A stretch of 64,000 nucleotides of DNA from Rohdeia sp041398665 (GCA_041398665.1 JAWKUH010000016.1:57386-121385); one strand, 5' to 3'. Counted from the stretch's first letter, positions 11,706 through 21,788 are shown. The notes: a model not told the origin generated them from the letters alone. Numbers and translations: made by a program.

Positions 11706-11889
11706 CGCGGGGGCGGCCGCGGGGGCTCGTCCACGAGGGTAGGGCGCGGCCCGCCGCGCCGGGTCGGGGCGCCGCGTCCCAACCGCGGAAAACGCCGTTC
11801 CCGGGCCCGCCGAGGCCGCCGCGGAGGGTCACGGGTCGGGTCGGTTCGTGCCGATCCAAGGACACCGGGGAGGCCTCCCCGGAGACCCC

Positions 11890-13443
11890 ATGCCCGGCTT
11901 CGCCGCCCTCCTGCGCCACGGACCCGGCGCGTCCCCGGTCGACCTGGCGACGGTCGCTCGGATCGAGCGCGTCCTCGCTCCGGTCGCGACGACGAAGCGG
12001 CGTGCGACGGGCCGAGCGCTGCTCGCCGGTGCGTCGTCCGCCGTCGCCGCGTCGGGCTCGACGCTCGTGTTCGACGGCTACCTCGTCGGCGCGGGACGCC
12101 TCGCGCGCGAACTCTCCGCGCGCAGCGGGCGGACGGTGCCCGAGGACGACGCGGGGCTCGTGCTCGCGCTGCTCGAGGAGCGCGGTGAGGCGGCGCTCCG
12201 CGAGCTGCGCGGCGCGTTCGCACTGTGCTGGTACGACGCGCGCCGCGGCGTCCTCGTGCTCGCGCGCGACCCGTTCGGGCTGCGACCGCTGGTGCACGCG
12301 CACGTGCGCGGCGCGAGTTGCGCGGCGTCCGAGATCGCGACGCTCGACGCCGCGCTGGTCCTGACGCACGAACGCGATCCCGCCGCGGAGGCCGCACCGC
12401 TCCTGTTCGGGCGGTGCCCGAACCGTTCACCTGGCGACGCGACGTCGCCTCGGTCGAGCCGGGCTGCGTCGTGACGGTCGACGCCGAGGGTCGCGTCGAG
12501 TCGCGACCGTGGATCCGACTCGAGGACGAGATCGAGCACGCGGTGCGCGACCTTCGAGCGGCGCCGTCGACGCCGGCCCGATGGAGACGGCCTGCGAGAT
12601 CGCCGCCGCCGCCGCCGAGTCCGCGCGCGCACGCCGATGCGGGCGACGCGTCGATCGGGACCCTGCTCGGCGACGACGTCGGGTCGGGTGCCCTCGTCGC
12701 ACTGCTCGGCGCGGCGTCGTCGGCACCGATCCGCTCCGTCGCGCTGCGCGTCGCCGAGCGTCGCGGCGACGGCCAGGGGCGCGAACTCGACGTCGAGGAG
12801 GCCGCGCGGCGCGCCCGGCGCGCACCACCGCACGTTCCGTCGCCGAGGAGGACCTCGAGCGCGAAGCGGAACTCCTGCTCGCGGACATGGACCGGCCGTC
12901 GCTCGACGGGGTTCTCGCCCGGCAGCTCGCGCGCGCGGCGAAGGAGCACGGCATCGCCGTCGCCCTCCACGGCGAGGGCGGGGCGCAGGTCCTCGCGGAC
13001 GCGCCGACGGAAGCACCCGCTCCGAGGCTCGAGAGAGCGCGCCGCGCGGTCGTTCGAGCGTGGACGTCCCCGAACTCCTCGTGCGCGCCCTCGACGGAGC
13101 CGCGGGCGCCGCTCGCTTCGCCCTGTCCGAACTCGCCGGCGTGCTCGGCCCCGATCGTGCTCGCGAGGGCGTCGACCGACTGGCGCGCGACGCGGACCTC
13201 GACGAGTCGAGATTCCGGCGCGCGGCGCGCGTCGGCGCGCTCGCGTGGGCGGCGCGCCGCCACGACCTCGACCTGCGACTCCCGTTCGTCGACGCGGTGT
13301 TCCTGCGCCGCGTCGCGCCGCTGCTCGCGCTGCGTGGGGCGTCGCCGTCGCGCGCGGACGAGCGCGCCGTCGCGCACGACGCTCTCGCACTCCGCGACGT
13401 GCGCCGCGTCCTGCTCGCGACACTCGCCAAGGAGGCGGCGTGA
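11890..13443 (+). pseudogene. Asparagine-synthase-like gene of the EPS locus, degenerate and frame-disrupted
   Basis: The first 170 residues resemble a class II glutamine amidotransferase domain (RDPFGLRPLVHA matches the usual RDxxGxxPLY region), but the start reads MPGFAALL rather than MCGIAG, so the catalytic Cys2 is absent. Later fragments match the synthetase half: VPEPFTWRRDVASVEPG, then TLLGDDVGSGALVALLG where the PP-loop SGGxDS should be, then LEREAELLLADMDRPSLDGV and LDLRLPFVDAVFL. Reading these in order needs frame changes near 12415, 12560, 12625, 12835 and 13050. Both active-site motifs are lost as well, so this looks like a relic or a heavily mis-assembled non-catalytic homologue. 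Its last codons overlap the start of the polymerase gene by 4 bases (GTGA at 13440-13443), so it is the first gene of the plus-strand EPS operon. Confidence 0.6.
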
Positions 13444-14915
13444 ACGCCGGCGCACGCAGCGTCCCCTTCGCGCCGGTCGTCGCTCCGACGAGCCGCCGCA
13501 CCGCTTCGCGTCGCGGCGCGTCGAGCGCGTGGACCGCGATCGTCGTCGCGCTCGTCGTCATGGCCGTCGCCGCCTCGAACCGCGACTTCGGAGCGCAGGG
13601 CTACTGGATCCCGTGGCTCGCGTTCGGGCTCGGCGCGCTGTCGCTGTTCCCCGCCGTCGCGCGCGTCCTCGGCGTCGGGAGGGACCGCGCGATCCCCTTC
13701 ATGGTCCTGATCGGCGTGATCCACGCGGTCTACTTCGCGCTGCCCGCGCTCGCGAGCGACCGCGTGGGGATGATGAGCGCGGAGCTCGGCGCGCGCGGCC
13801 TCGAGCGCGCCATCGCCGCCTCGGCGGTCGGCCTCGTCGCGCTCTACGCGGGCTACGTGGCGTCGGGTTCGCTGACCGGCGGCCGCGCGCCGTCGCGACT
13901 CGAGTGGGACCCGTCGCGCGCGCTCGTCGTCGCGTGGTGCCTGCTGCCGGTCGGCTTCGCCTGCCACGCCGCGACGCTGCTCTTCGATCTTCCCGGTGCG
14001 TTGCGGCAGCCCGCGATCCTGCTCGGGAAGGGCGCGGCGGTCGCGCTGGGCGTGCTCTTCGTGCTCGCGCGGCGCGGGCACCTGCCGCGCGCGACCGCGC
14101 GAATCGTCTTCTTCGTGCTCGCGCCGCTCCTGATGTTCAGCGAGCTCGCCGACGCGTCGATCGGCCAGGCGCTGCGCACCGGCATCTTCTTCCTGATGCT
14201 CGTGTGGGGCACCGGCGGACGCGTGCCGCTGTGGTTGATGCTCCTCGGAGCGTTCGGCGCCGCGACGCTGCGCGGCGGTGCGGCGGAGTTCCGTTCGCTC
14301 GAGCAGAACCACCCGCACCTCGTGAGCGACGCGCCGCTCGAACGGGCCGGACAGTTCGTCGCGCTCTCCTTCACGCGGCTCGCGGAGGACTCCGGCTCCA
14401 ACGCGGCGGCCACGATCCTCGACCGCGTCAGCCAGGTCGCGCTGCTCGGGCACGTCATCCAGCTCACGCCCGAGGCGGTGCCGTACTGGAACGGGCGCAC
14501 GCTCGCCTCGCTGCCCGCGTCGATGATCCCGCGCGCGCTGTGGCCCGACAAACCGACCAAGGAACTCGGTCAGGAGTTCGGCCACCGCTACGGGCTGCTC
14601 GCGGCGGACGACGACAAGACGTCGGTCAACCTGCCGCAGATCATCGAGCTCTACGCGAACTTCGGCTACGCGGGCGTCGTGCTCGGGATGGCGCTGCTCG
14701 GCGCGCTCTACCGCTGGCTCTCCGACCGGTTCAATCGCCGCGGCGCGGGCGACGGCGGCATCGTGCTCTCCGCGCTCGTCTTCAGCACGCTGGTGCAGAT
14801 CGAGTCGGACTTCTCGCTCGTGATCGGCGCGTCGCTGCAGCTCGGCGTGCTGTTCTTCGGTCTGCTGTGGCTCGCCCGGCGGCGCGGTCCGCGCATGGCG
14901 GCGGAGGAGGTCTGA
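13440..14915 (+). CDS. Wzy-like O-antigen/exopolysaccharide polymerase, membrane protein
   Basis: A 491-residue polytopic inner-membrane protein with about 10-12 hydrophobic segments. The layout is that of oligosaccharide repeat-unit polymerases: N-terminal helices, a long soluble loop at about residues 280-400 containing ASMIPRALWPDKP and GQEFGHRYGLL, then helices preceded by NLPQIIELYANFGYAGV. The phrase IPR-x-LWPDKP followed by a late ELY-x-NFGYxGV region is characteristic of O-antigen polysaccharide polymerase family proteins. It would join lipid-linked repeat units in the periplasm. The GTG start overlaps the upstream stop by 4 bases, implying translational coupling, and the next glycosyltransferase starts 1 base after its stop. 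The repeat-unit structure cannot be inferred. Confidence 0.8.
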   Translation: MNAGARSVPFAPVVAPTSRRTASRRGASSAWTAIVVALVVMAVAASNRDFGAQGYWIPWLAFGLGALSLFPAVARVLGVGRDRAIPFMVLIGVIHAVYFALPALASDRVGMMSAELGARGLERAIAASAVGLVALYAGYVASGSLTGGRAPSRLEWDPSRALVVAWCLLPVGFACHAATLLFDLPGALRQPAILLGKGAAVALGVLFVLARRGHLPRATARIVFFVLAPLLMFSELADASIGQALRTGIFFLMLVWGTGGRVPLWLMLLGAFGAATLRGGAAEFRSLEQNHPHLVSDAPLERAGQFVALSFTRLAEDSGSNAAATILDRVSQVALLGHVIQLTPEAVPYWNGRTLASLPASMIPRALWPDKPTKELGQEFGHRYGLLAADDDKTSVNLPQIIELYANFGYAGVVLGMALLGALYRWLSDRFNRRGAGDGGIVLSALVFSTLVQIESDFSLVIGASLQLGVLFFGLLWLARRRGPRMAAEEV

Positions 14916-14916
14916 C

Positions 14917-16107
14917 GTGCGCGTCCTGCAGATCGTCCCGTCCTACCTCCCGGCCTGGCGCTACGGCGGTCCGGTGCGCTCCGTGCACGGACTCGCGACC
15001 GGTCTCGTGCGACTCGGTCACGACGTGCGCGTCCTCACGACGGATCGAGACGACGGCGCGGTGCTCGACGTGCCGACGGGGCGCGACGTCGAGCTCGACG
15101 GGGCGCGCGTGCGCTACCTCGAGGTGCGCGGGCCCGAGCGACTGCGCCGCGCTCCCGCGCTGGCGGCGACGCTGCGCGAGCTCGCGGGCGAGGTCGACGT
15201 CGTCCACGTGCACGGCCTCTTCAACGCCTTCGGCGCCGCGGCCTGCCGCACGGCGCGCCGCATCGGCCTGCCCTACGTCGTGAGTCCGCGCGGCATGCTG
15301 ATGCGCGACGCGCTGCGACTGCGCGGCGCGGGTCGCAAGCGCGCCTGGTTGGCGCTCTTCGAACGCAAGAACCTCGAGGCCGCCGCCGCGATCCACGTGA
15401 CGGCGCGCAACGAGTGGGACGAGCTCGACGAGGTCGCCGGCGTGCGCTGGCCTCGCCGCGTACTCGTGCCGAACGCGGTGGAGCGCGCGGTCCACGACGG
15501 TTCGACGGACGGACTGTCGGACGAGGTGCGCGAGGTCGTGGGCGGCGCGCCGTTCGCGCTGTTCCTCGGGCGCGTCAACCGCAAGAAGGGGCTCGACCGA
15601 CTGGCGCGGGCGCTCGCCGTCGCCGACCGCCGCGTCCGCGTCGTCGTCGCCGGACCGGACGACGGGTTCCTCGCGGAGCTGCTCGCGCTGCGCTCGCAGC
15701 TCGGCCTCGAAGATCGCCTGCGCGTGCTCGGCGCCGTCTCGGGTCGCGATCGCGCGGCGCTCGTGGACCGGGCGCACCTCGCCGTGCTCGCCTCGTACTC
15801 CGAAAACTTCGGCAACGCGCCCGCGGAGTCGCTGGCGGTGGGGCGTCCCGCGCTCGTCACGCCCGAGGTCGGCATGGCGGAGCTGGTCGAGCGCTACGAC
15901 GCCGGCGCGGTGGTCGCGGGCGAACCGAAGGTGTTCGGCGCGGCGCTGTCGCGCCTCTTCACCGACGACGTCGCCTACGAACGCGCGCGGCTCGGTGCCG
16001 AGATCGCGGCGGAGGAGGCGCTCGACCCGCTGAACGGTGCGCGCTCCATGGCCGAGCTCTACGCGGCGATCACGGGACGCGCGGCCGCGTCGCGCGCCGC
16101 CGCGTGA
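14917..16107 (+). CDS. Glycosyltransferase family 4
   Basis: A 396-residue GT-B-fold glycosyltransferase, cytoplasmic and peripheral to the membrane. The N-terminal half has the GT4 acceptor-side pattern MRVLQIVPSYLPAWRYGGP with the glycine-rich turn RYGGP and VDVVHVHGLFNAFG. The C-terminal half has the donor-binding strand FALFLGRVNRKKGLDRLARA and the EX7E-type region SYSENFGNAPAESLAVGRP, whose glutamates contact the nucleotide sugar. The GTG start lies one base after the polymerase stop, so it is the third gene of the plus-strand EPS operon. Donor and acceptor are not predictable. It converges with the minus-strand arm ending at 16120. Confidence 0.9.
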   Translation: MRVLQIVPSYLPAWRYGGPVRSVHGLATGLVRLGHDVRVLTTDRDDGAVLDVPTGRDVELDGARVRYLEVRGPERLRRAPALAATLRELAGEVDVVHVHGLFNAFGAAACRTARRIGLPYVVSPRGMLMRDALRLRGAGRKRAWLALFERKNLEAAAAIHVTARNEWDELDEVAGVRWPRRVLVPNAVERAVHDGSTDGLSDEVREVVGGAPFALFLGRVNRKKGLDRLARALAVADRRVRVVVAGPDDGFLAELLALRSQLGLEDRLRVLGAVSGRDRAALVDRAHLAVLASYSENFGNAPAESLAVGRPALVTPEVGMAELVERYDAGAVVAGEPKVFGAALSRLFTDDVAYERARLGAEIAAEEALDPLNGARSMAELYAAITGRAAASRAAA

Positions 16108-16119
16108 CGCGGGTCGCGC

Positions 16120-17217
16120 TCACTCCTCGTCCGGAGCGACGCGGAGCGTGAAGCCTTCGACGTCGAGGCCTCCCTCGGGCAGCGGGAGGTCGAAGGCGAG
16201 TTCGAGGACCGGGCGGCCGTCGTCGGCGTCCAGGTCCTCCTTCCGCCAGACCTCGAGGACGCGCGGTCCGGCGTAGGACCAGAGGATCGCCCGGCCGTCC
16301 TCGAACCACCTCCGATCGTCGCTCACGTACCGGCCGAACAGGGTCACACGCTGGCGGGACCTGCCGCGCACGGGTTCGTCGGCCTCGCGTCGTTCGTCGT
16401 CGATCGAGACGTGGTGCTTCGCGTCGAAGACCAGCGCGACCATCGAATCGGAGTCGCGGGACGCCACCGGGCGAACTTCGATCGCGAGGAGCTTCTCGAA
16501 CCGCGTGACGATGGAGGTCCCGCGCCGGACGACGTCGGGGTCGGCGATGACGTGACCGGGCTCTCTGGAGACGATCTCCCAGGCGTCGAAGGGCTCGTCG
16601 ATCCAGGTGAAGACGTCGTAGGTGCGGTTGGTCTCGACGTGCAGCGTCACGCGCGAGATGGGACTGCGGAACGTGCCCCACGCGGCTCGTGGGAAACAGA
16701 CCTCGATCTCGCGGTCCTCGTCGGCCTCGATGCGGAGCGTGCCTATCGGCGGAGCGGGGCGCGGGACGAGGTCGCCGAGGTCGACGTGCACCTTCCCGTC
16801 CTCGCCGAGCACGGGGGCCGCGGTCACGGAGACCGCGACGCCGCGCACCGGTTCGACGTAGACGGGCTCGGAGTGGATGAATCGCCCGTGATCCGGGAGG
16901 ACGTCGATCTGCACCGAGTTCCCCCGGAGTTCCGCGTCCAGCGAGATGCTGCAGGAGAAGGCGCCGTCCTCCCCGATCTCGGGCTTCGCGTACCCGAGGT
17001 ACTTCGCACCGCGGAGGTCCCCCTTCAGCGACACGACGTCGAACGGATCGCGCGCGTGGACGACGATCGTCCGCTCCATCCAATTCTCGACCGGCGAACC
17101 GTCGGCCTCGACGATGCGCCCCTCCACGACGACCCGCAGACGCGGCGCGGCCGATTCGGGACCGTCGGGTCCGGGAGCGAACAGGGCGAGAGCGGCGAGC
17201 AGGAGGGAGGGGCGCAT
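16120..17217 (-). CDS. Secreted protein of unknown function at the end of the EPS operon
   Basis: A 365-residue protein starting with a short signal peptide (MRPSLLLAALALFAPGPDG). The body starts with LRVVVEGRIVEADGSPVENW, a carboxypeptidase-regulatory-like opening, and continues as beta-rich sequence with many acidic residues. No catalytic motif was recognised. The ATG at 17217 is 31 bases after the flippase stop, so it is probably the last gene of the minus-strand EPS transcription unit, although it may be unrelated to polymer synthesis. An alternative is a structural or cargo-binding envelope protein. Confidence 0.7.
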   Translation of the reverse strand: MRPSLLLAALALFAPGPDGPESAAPRLRVVVEGRIVEADGSPVENWMERTIVVHARDPFDVVSLKGDLRGAKYLGYAKPEIGEDGAFSCSISLDAELRGNSVQIDVLPDHGRFIHSEPVYVEPVRGVAVSVTAAPVLGEDGKVHVDLGDLVPRPAPPIGTLRIEADEDREIEVCFPRAAWGTFRSPISRVTLHVETNRTYDVFTWIDEPFDAWEIVSREPGHVIADPDVVRRGTSIVTRFEKLLAIEVRPVASRDSDSMVALVFDAKHHVSIDDERREADEPVRGRSRQRVTLFGRYVSDDRRWFEDGRAILWSYAGPRVLEVWRKEDLDADDGRPVLELAFDLPLPEGGLDVEGFTLRVAPDEE

Positions 17218-17248
17218 GGCGCCTCGAACGGAGCGCTCGCGACCGGGT

Positions 17249-18541
17249 TCACGCCGCTCGGCGCGCTCCCGCTCCGGTCGGCTCCTCGGATCGCGCGCGA
17301 CCGGTCCGACCACGACGCGCGATCCGCGCGACGGCGAGGGCGAGCACGATGCCGGCGCCGAGCCCGACCCCGAGGGCGCGCACGCCGAGCTCCGGCGCGA
17401 ACCACAGGAGCAGCGGGACCGCCGCCAGCCCCGCGAACTGCGCGACGCGCAGGCCGAGCAACGCGCGCAGTCGACTCGTCGCGAGCAGCTCCATCTTGGC
17501 GAGCGCGAGGAGGCTCGTGCCGCCGGCGACGAGGGCGAGGCTCGCGAGGAGCGGGGCCGCCTCGCTCCAGCGCTCGCCGAGCAACCACGGCACGAGCGGG
17601 TCCGCGAGGAACAGGCAACCCGCCGTCGCGGCGACGAGCGGCGCGGCGAGGAAGAGGAGGAGTCGCCGGCGCTGCGCATCGCGCTCCGCCGCGGAGTCCG
17701 CGCGCGCGAACCAGTTGAAGCTGAGGCGTCCCGCCACGGGTTGCAGGAACTGGTGGGGCACCTGCGCGAGTCGGTTCGCCTGGAAGAACAGGCCGGCTCC
17801 GCGCACGCCGCCGATCCAACCGGCGACGAGCACGATGGTGCGCGCGTGCAGACTCTCGAGGAGACCGTCGGACCACAGGTCCTTCGCGTCCTTCGCGAGT
17901 GCGCGCCAGTCGCGCGGAGCGAGCCAGGCGAAGCGGTCGCGCGGCAGACCGCCGGCGAGCGCCAGTGCGCCGATGCGCGTCGCGCCGAGCAGCACCTCGC
18001 GCAGCGGCAGCGCCCAGATGCCGGCACCGAGCAGCGCGGCGACGACCGCGGCACCGTGTGCGGCGACGTGCGTGCCGCTCTCGACGAGGGAGAGTGCGCC
18101 GTAGGCCTGATCGCGCTCGAGGAATCCGCGCGCCTGGGCGACGAAGTGTGCGAGCCACACGGACAGCCACAGGCTCCAGGCGAAGGCGCTCGCACCGGAG
18201 ACGAACAGCACGACCGCCGACGCGGCGCCGAGGAACAGCGACTCCTGCAGACACGCGTTCCACAGGAAGGCGCGCCGCTCGGGACCGCAGCGCCGACCTT
18301 CGCGGATGACGAGCGCACCGGGTCGCAGCGACGCGAAGGCGTAGACGAGCGTCAGCGTCGCGAGCGTGAGCGCGAAGTCGCCGAAGCCCTCCGGCGCGAT
18401 GTGCCGCGCGAGGACGAGGTTCGACGCGAACGCGACGGCGGCCTGCGACGAACCGCTGGCGAGCAGGTACGCGGCGTGTCGCCAGCCGCTCCGTCCCGGC
18501 GCTCCCGTCGTCGCCCCGTCCGTCGACGTCGCCGTCTTCAT
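17249..18541 (-). CDS. Polysaccharide flippase (Wzx-like, MOP superfamily)
   Basis: A 430-residue polytopic membrane protein with about 12 hydrophobic segments. The opening GWRHAAYLLASGSSQAAVAF, then FASNLVLARHIAPEGFGDFA, is the classic first helix pair of Wzx/polysaccharide-biosynthesis proteins (the A-R-x-x-x-P-E-x-F/Y-G motif). It would flip undecaprenyl-linked repeat units across the inner membrane for the polymerase encoded at 13440-14915. The ATG start overlaps the sulfotransferase stop by 4 bases (ATGA), indicating translational coupling. The C-terminal 20 residues are basic and cytoplasmic. Confidence 0.88.
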   Translation of the reverse strand: MKTATSTDGATTGAPGRSGWRHAAYLLASGSSQAAVAFASNLVLARHIAPEGFGDFALTLATLTLVYAFASLRPGALVIREGRRCGPERRAFLWNACLQESLFLGAASAVVLFVSGASAFAWSLWLSVWLAHFVAQARGFLERDQAYGALSLVESGTHVAAHGAAVVAALLGAGIWALPLREVLLGATRIGALALAGGLPRDRFAWLAPRDWRALAKDAKDLWSDGLLESLHARTIVLVAGWIGGVRGAGLFFQANRLAQVPHQFLQPVAGRLSFNWFARADSAAERDAQRRRLLLFLAAPLVAATAGCLFLADPLVPWLLGERWSEAAPLLASLALVAGGTSLLALAKMELLATSRLRALLGLRVAQFAGLAAVPLLLWFAPELGVRALGVGLGAGIVLALAVARIARRGRTGRARSEEPTGAGARRAA

Positions 18542-19461
18542 CGCTTGCCGAGCGCGATGCGCGTCGGCGCGGTCGCGAGCCAGGTCGCGCGCCGGACCCA
18601 GGCGGGCGACTGCTCGCGCCAGCGCTCGTCGAGACGCACGCCGCCCGCGCGGAAGCGCGTCGCGTTGCCGCTGATCGCGTGGCTCTCGGGCCCGCGGAAC
18701 GCGCCTTCGTGCCAGTCCGCGGGGAAGTCGAGACCGAGCCACGCGCCGAGCTCGACCAGCGTCCCGCGAGGATCGCCGGCGAGGTCCTCGTAGCGCACGC
18801 GCCGCACGTTCTCGGCCGGGAGCGCGCCCCGGACCAACCGGTCCATCGCGAGGTTCTCGACCGCCCAACGACCGGAGAGTCGCAGCACCTCGCTCGCGTG
18901 CGGCCGCTCCTTCGTGCGCACCATGGAGTGCACGAAGGCGCGCGGGTCCTTGACGAGATGGACCACGCGCAGGTCGAACAGCCCGCTGTCGGCGAGCCAC
19001 AGCAGACGGTAGGGGTCCTTCGAAGCGTCGACGACGAGGTCGACCGGACCGCCGCGGCGGCGCGAGGCCTCGGTGCGGACGCGTTCGAGCAGGTCGCGCG
19101 AGTGTTCGGCGTAGGCCGCGGCGCGCGAGCGTCGCGACGGCGCGACGCGGCCGCGGAGCAGGTCGCGCAGGTGCTCGGCGCGCAGCACCTTGCCGTGGTT
19201 GCGCGTGGCACGGAACTGCGTGAGCAGCGCGCGCTCGTGCACGACGTCGAACCCGTCGAGCACGGTGTTCCAGAACGAGCACGCCGCGACCGGCACGCCG
19301 CACCCGCAGCTCGCCGCCGCGTCGGCGACGTCGTGCGGCAGGACCTGCACCTCGCCGACCGTCCACGCGCGGGGGTGGTTGCCGACGAGCAGCTCGACGA
19401 GCGTCGAACCCGAACGTCCGTTCGAGAGGACGTAGAGCAGCGGGAGGCGCTCCACCGTCAC
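18538..19461 (-). CDS. PAPS-dependent sulfotransferase of the EPS locus
   Basis: A 307-residue cytoplasmic enzyme predicted to transfer sulfate from PAPS to a sugar. The N-terminal YVLSNGRSGSTLVELLV contains the 5'-phosphosulfate-binding loop (RSGSTLL-like), and the 3'-phosphate-binding region fits VVHLVKDPRAFVHSMVRT (KDPRAxxxS). RVRYEDLAGDPRGTL is the usual third conserved block. It sits in the middle of the minus-strand EPS operon with 4-base overlaps on both sides (GTGA with the GT4 gene, ATGA with the flippase), so an EPS sugar is the most likely acceptor, giving an anionic sulfated polymer. A protein or lipid acceptor cannot be excluded. Confidence 0.85.
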   Translation of the reverse strand: MTVERLPLLYVLSNGRSGSTLVELLVGNHPRAWTVGEVQVLPHDVADAAASCGCGVPVAACSFWNTVLDGFDVVHERALLTQFRATRNHGKVLRAEHLRDLLRGRVAPSRRSRAAAYAEHSRDLLERVRTEASRRRGGPVDLVVDASKDPYRLLWLADSGLFDLRVVHLVKDPRAFVHSMVRTKERPHASEVLRLSGRWAVENLAMDRLVRGALPAENVRRVRYEDLAGDPRGTLVELGAWLGLDFPADWHEGAFRGPESHAISGNATRFRAGGVRLDERWREQSPAWVRRATWLATAPTRIALGKR

Positions 19462-20678
19462 GACGCCCTCCGCACGCCGAGCTCGACGTCCGACGGAGCG
19501 TCGGAGCGGTCGAGCACGTGGTCGAGCAGCGCGGCCGCGCGCCGACCGTAGTCCTCCCAGGACCAACCGGAGTCGACGCGTTCGCGCGCGGCGAGCGACA
19601 TCGTCCGCAGGAGGTCGCGGTCCGAGTACAGCGCCTCGAGCGAGGCCGTGATCGACGCGGCGTCGGCGGGCGGGACGGTGAAGCCGTCGACGCCGTCGCG
19701 CACGAGGTCGGAGGCTCCGGCGTTCGTCGAGACGATCGCGGGGAGGCCGCAGGCCATGGCCTGCGGGACGACGAGTCCGAACCCGTCCTGGATCGACGGC
19801 AGGCACAGAACGTGCGCGCGCCGGTAGACCTGCGGTAGCTCGTGCTGCGGGCTGTGACCGAGCCACTTCACGCGGGGGTCGCGGCAGTTCGCCCGCACTG
19901 ACTCCGCGTCGGGCTCGACCGCGCCCTGGATCCACAGCTCCGCGTCCGGTGCGTCGAAGGCCTCGAACGCGCGCACGAGGTGCGCGACGCCCTTCTGGAC
20001 GCTCGCGCGACCGCAGAAGAGGACGACGAAGCCCCGCGGCTCGCGCTCGGCCGGCGAGAAGGCGCGGAGGTCGACGCCGTACGGGTTCACGAGCAACTTC
20101 TCGTGCGGCACGCCGCGCTCGACGAAGGTGCGCAGCGCGAAGCGCGACGGCACCTGGACGAAGTCGGCGTACTCGTACTCCGCGAGTTCGCGCTCGACGA
20201 TGGCGGGGTGCGGGAGCGCCGGGCGGATCCCGTGGCGTGCGAACTCCTCGGAGAGGATCTCGTGCTGGGCGACGATGTGCGCGCTGCCGCGCTCGACGAT
20301 CGTGCGCATCCCGAGGTCCCTGGCGCGCCTCAGGCTCGCGAGGCACTGTCCCGACCAGCCGACGAAGACGCCCGCTCCCTCGCGGAGGGCGAGTGCGACG
20401 AAGCGGTCGTAGCGCGCGGCGAACCACGGCGCGAGTGCGGCGGCCCGCTCCGGGGCGACGCGACGCATCGCGCGCGCCGACACCTCGATCCACGGCGACG
20501 TCGTCCCGCGCGAGGCGTCGACGCCGAAGCGCGGGAGCAGCGACGCCGGGTAGCTCGTGAAGAGCCGCTCGAGCCGACCGCGGCGATCGAGTTCGCGCGC
20601 CAGGTCGAACGCGTGGAAGCGGCCCATGACCGACACGACGGCGCGTCGCGCGGCGTTCTCGTCACGGAGTCGGTTCAC
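19458..20678 (-). CDS. Glycosyltransferase family 4
   Basis: A 406-residue GT-B glycosyltransferase. The N-terminal domain has VVSVMGRFHAFDLARELDRRG, with the acceptor-side histidine region. The C-terminal donor domain has VVLFCGRASVQKGVAHLVRA, then the EX7E-like block SIQDGFGLVVPQAMACGLP followed by VSTNAGASDLV. The GTG start at 20678 overlaps the upstream gene's stop by 4 bases (GTGA), and its own stop overlaps the sulfotransferase start, so the gene lies in a tightly coupled EPS operon. Sugar specificity is unknown. Confidence 0.9.
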   Translation of the reverse strand: MNRLRDENAARRAVVSVMGRFHAFDLARELDRRGRLERLFTSYPASLLPRFGVDASRGTTSPWIEVSARAMRRVAPERAAALAPWFAARYDRFVALALREGAGVFVGWSGQCLASLRRARDLGMRTIVERGSAHIVAQHEILSEEFARHGIRPALPHPAIVERELAEYEYADFVQVPSRFALRTFVERGVPHEKLLVNPYGVDLRAFSPAEREPRGFVVLFCGRASVQKGVAHLVRAFEAFDAPDAELWIQGAVEPDAESVRANCRDPRVKWLGHSPQHELPQVYRRAHVLCLPSIQDGFGLVVPQAMACGLPAIVSTNAGASDLVRDGVDGFTVPPADAASITASLEALYSDRDLLRTMSLAARERVDSGWSWEDYGRRAAALLDHVLDRSDAPSDVELGVRRAS

Positions 20679-21780
20679 GCGACGCTCCTCCGCGCCGAGG
20701 GGCGGAAGCTCGTGGTGTCGTCGACCTCCGAGCGGTGGGGCGCACCGGTGGCGGCGGCGATCATGCGTCGACACGCGGCGGCGTGGTCGTAGCCGAGTTC
20801 GAGGCAGCGCCGGCGACCCGCGGCGGCGATCTCCGCGCGCGCTGCGTCGTCGGCGAGGTAGCGCCGGGCCTGCGCGACGAGTTCGTCGTCGTCGCCGAAG
20901 TACGCGGCCTCGCGGTGCTCGCGGAAGAGCGCGAGGTGCTCGCCCGAGCGCTCGGCGAGCATGAACGCGCCGCAGGCCGGGATCTCGACGGAGCGGTCGG
21001 TGTGTTCGTCGCGGCTGGCCTCGCGGAGGAAGCCGAGGGCGATCGTCGACGCGCACAGCGTGCGCACGTAGTCCTCGCCGCCGACGCCGCGGCCCTCGAC
21101 GCGCAGGTCGGGGTGCGCGCCGCGCAGGCGCTCCCAACCGTTGCCGAAGACGCGCACGTCGAACCCGGCCCGCGCCAGCGCGAGGCACGACTTCGCGCGG
21201 CGGCGCTCGTACGTGCCGACGAACACGAGGTCGGCGCCGAAGCGTTCGCGGTCCGACGCGTCGACCGACAACGGGCGGTGGAACGCGGGGTCGAACGTCT
21301 TCGGCTCGTAGACGACGCGCACCGCGCCGAGCGCGGCCAGTTCACCGTCGCGCAGGTTGCGGGCTTGGTCGTCACGACGAGGTCGTAGAGCGGCAGCGCG
21401 CCGCGGAACCAGAAGGACCCGTTGTGGCGCAGCACCATGTCGTCCTCGCTGAAGTAGGCGAGCGACGCGTGGGGCTGGAGCCGCCTGAAGGTGTCGAGGG
21501 TCTGCGCGCGGAGCGTGTTCGACTTCTCGACCCACAGGAGGTCGAAGTGGTTGCGAACCGCCGCGGCGACGACGGAGGCGTTGACCGACTCGCCGTCGAC
21601 GGGCAGGCCGAGACGGTTGAGCACGCGCGGGACGATGGGGAGGCGCCAGCGCTCGTGCGGACCGTCGAGGACGGGCACGGACGGCAGCGCGACCACGTCG
21701 TGGCCGAGCTCGCGGAACACGCGCAGACGCTGCTCGCAGCGGCAGTCCGGCGTGAGGTTGCCGACGTAGAGGATGCGCAT
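20675..21780 (-). CDS. CgeB-like glycosyltransferase (one frameshift)
   Basis: About 368 residues after repair of a single frameshift. The N-terminal part (MRILYVGNLTPDCRCEQRL, then YFSEDDMVL and LYDLVVTTK) and the C-terminal part (ADLVFVGTYERRRAKSCLAL, then VEIPACGAFMLAERS) match the DUF3880/CgeB-type GT1 family, whose C-terminal EIPACG block binds the nucleotide sugar. The frames meet near 21364: TTK is followed by ARNLRDGELAALG only if one G is restored (AAGCCCGC to AAGGCCCGC on the coding strand). A one-base loss next to a short homopolymer suggests assembly error. The ATG start lies 8 bases after the Wzc stop, and the stop overlaps the next GT4 start by 4 bases. Confidence 0.8.
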
Positions 21781-21788
21781 GGTCGGAC

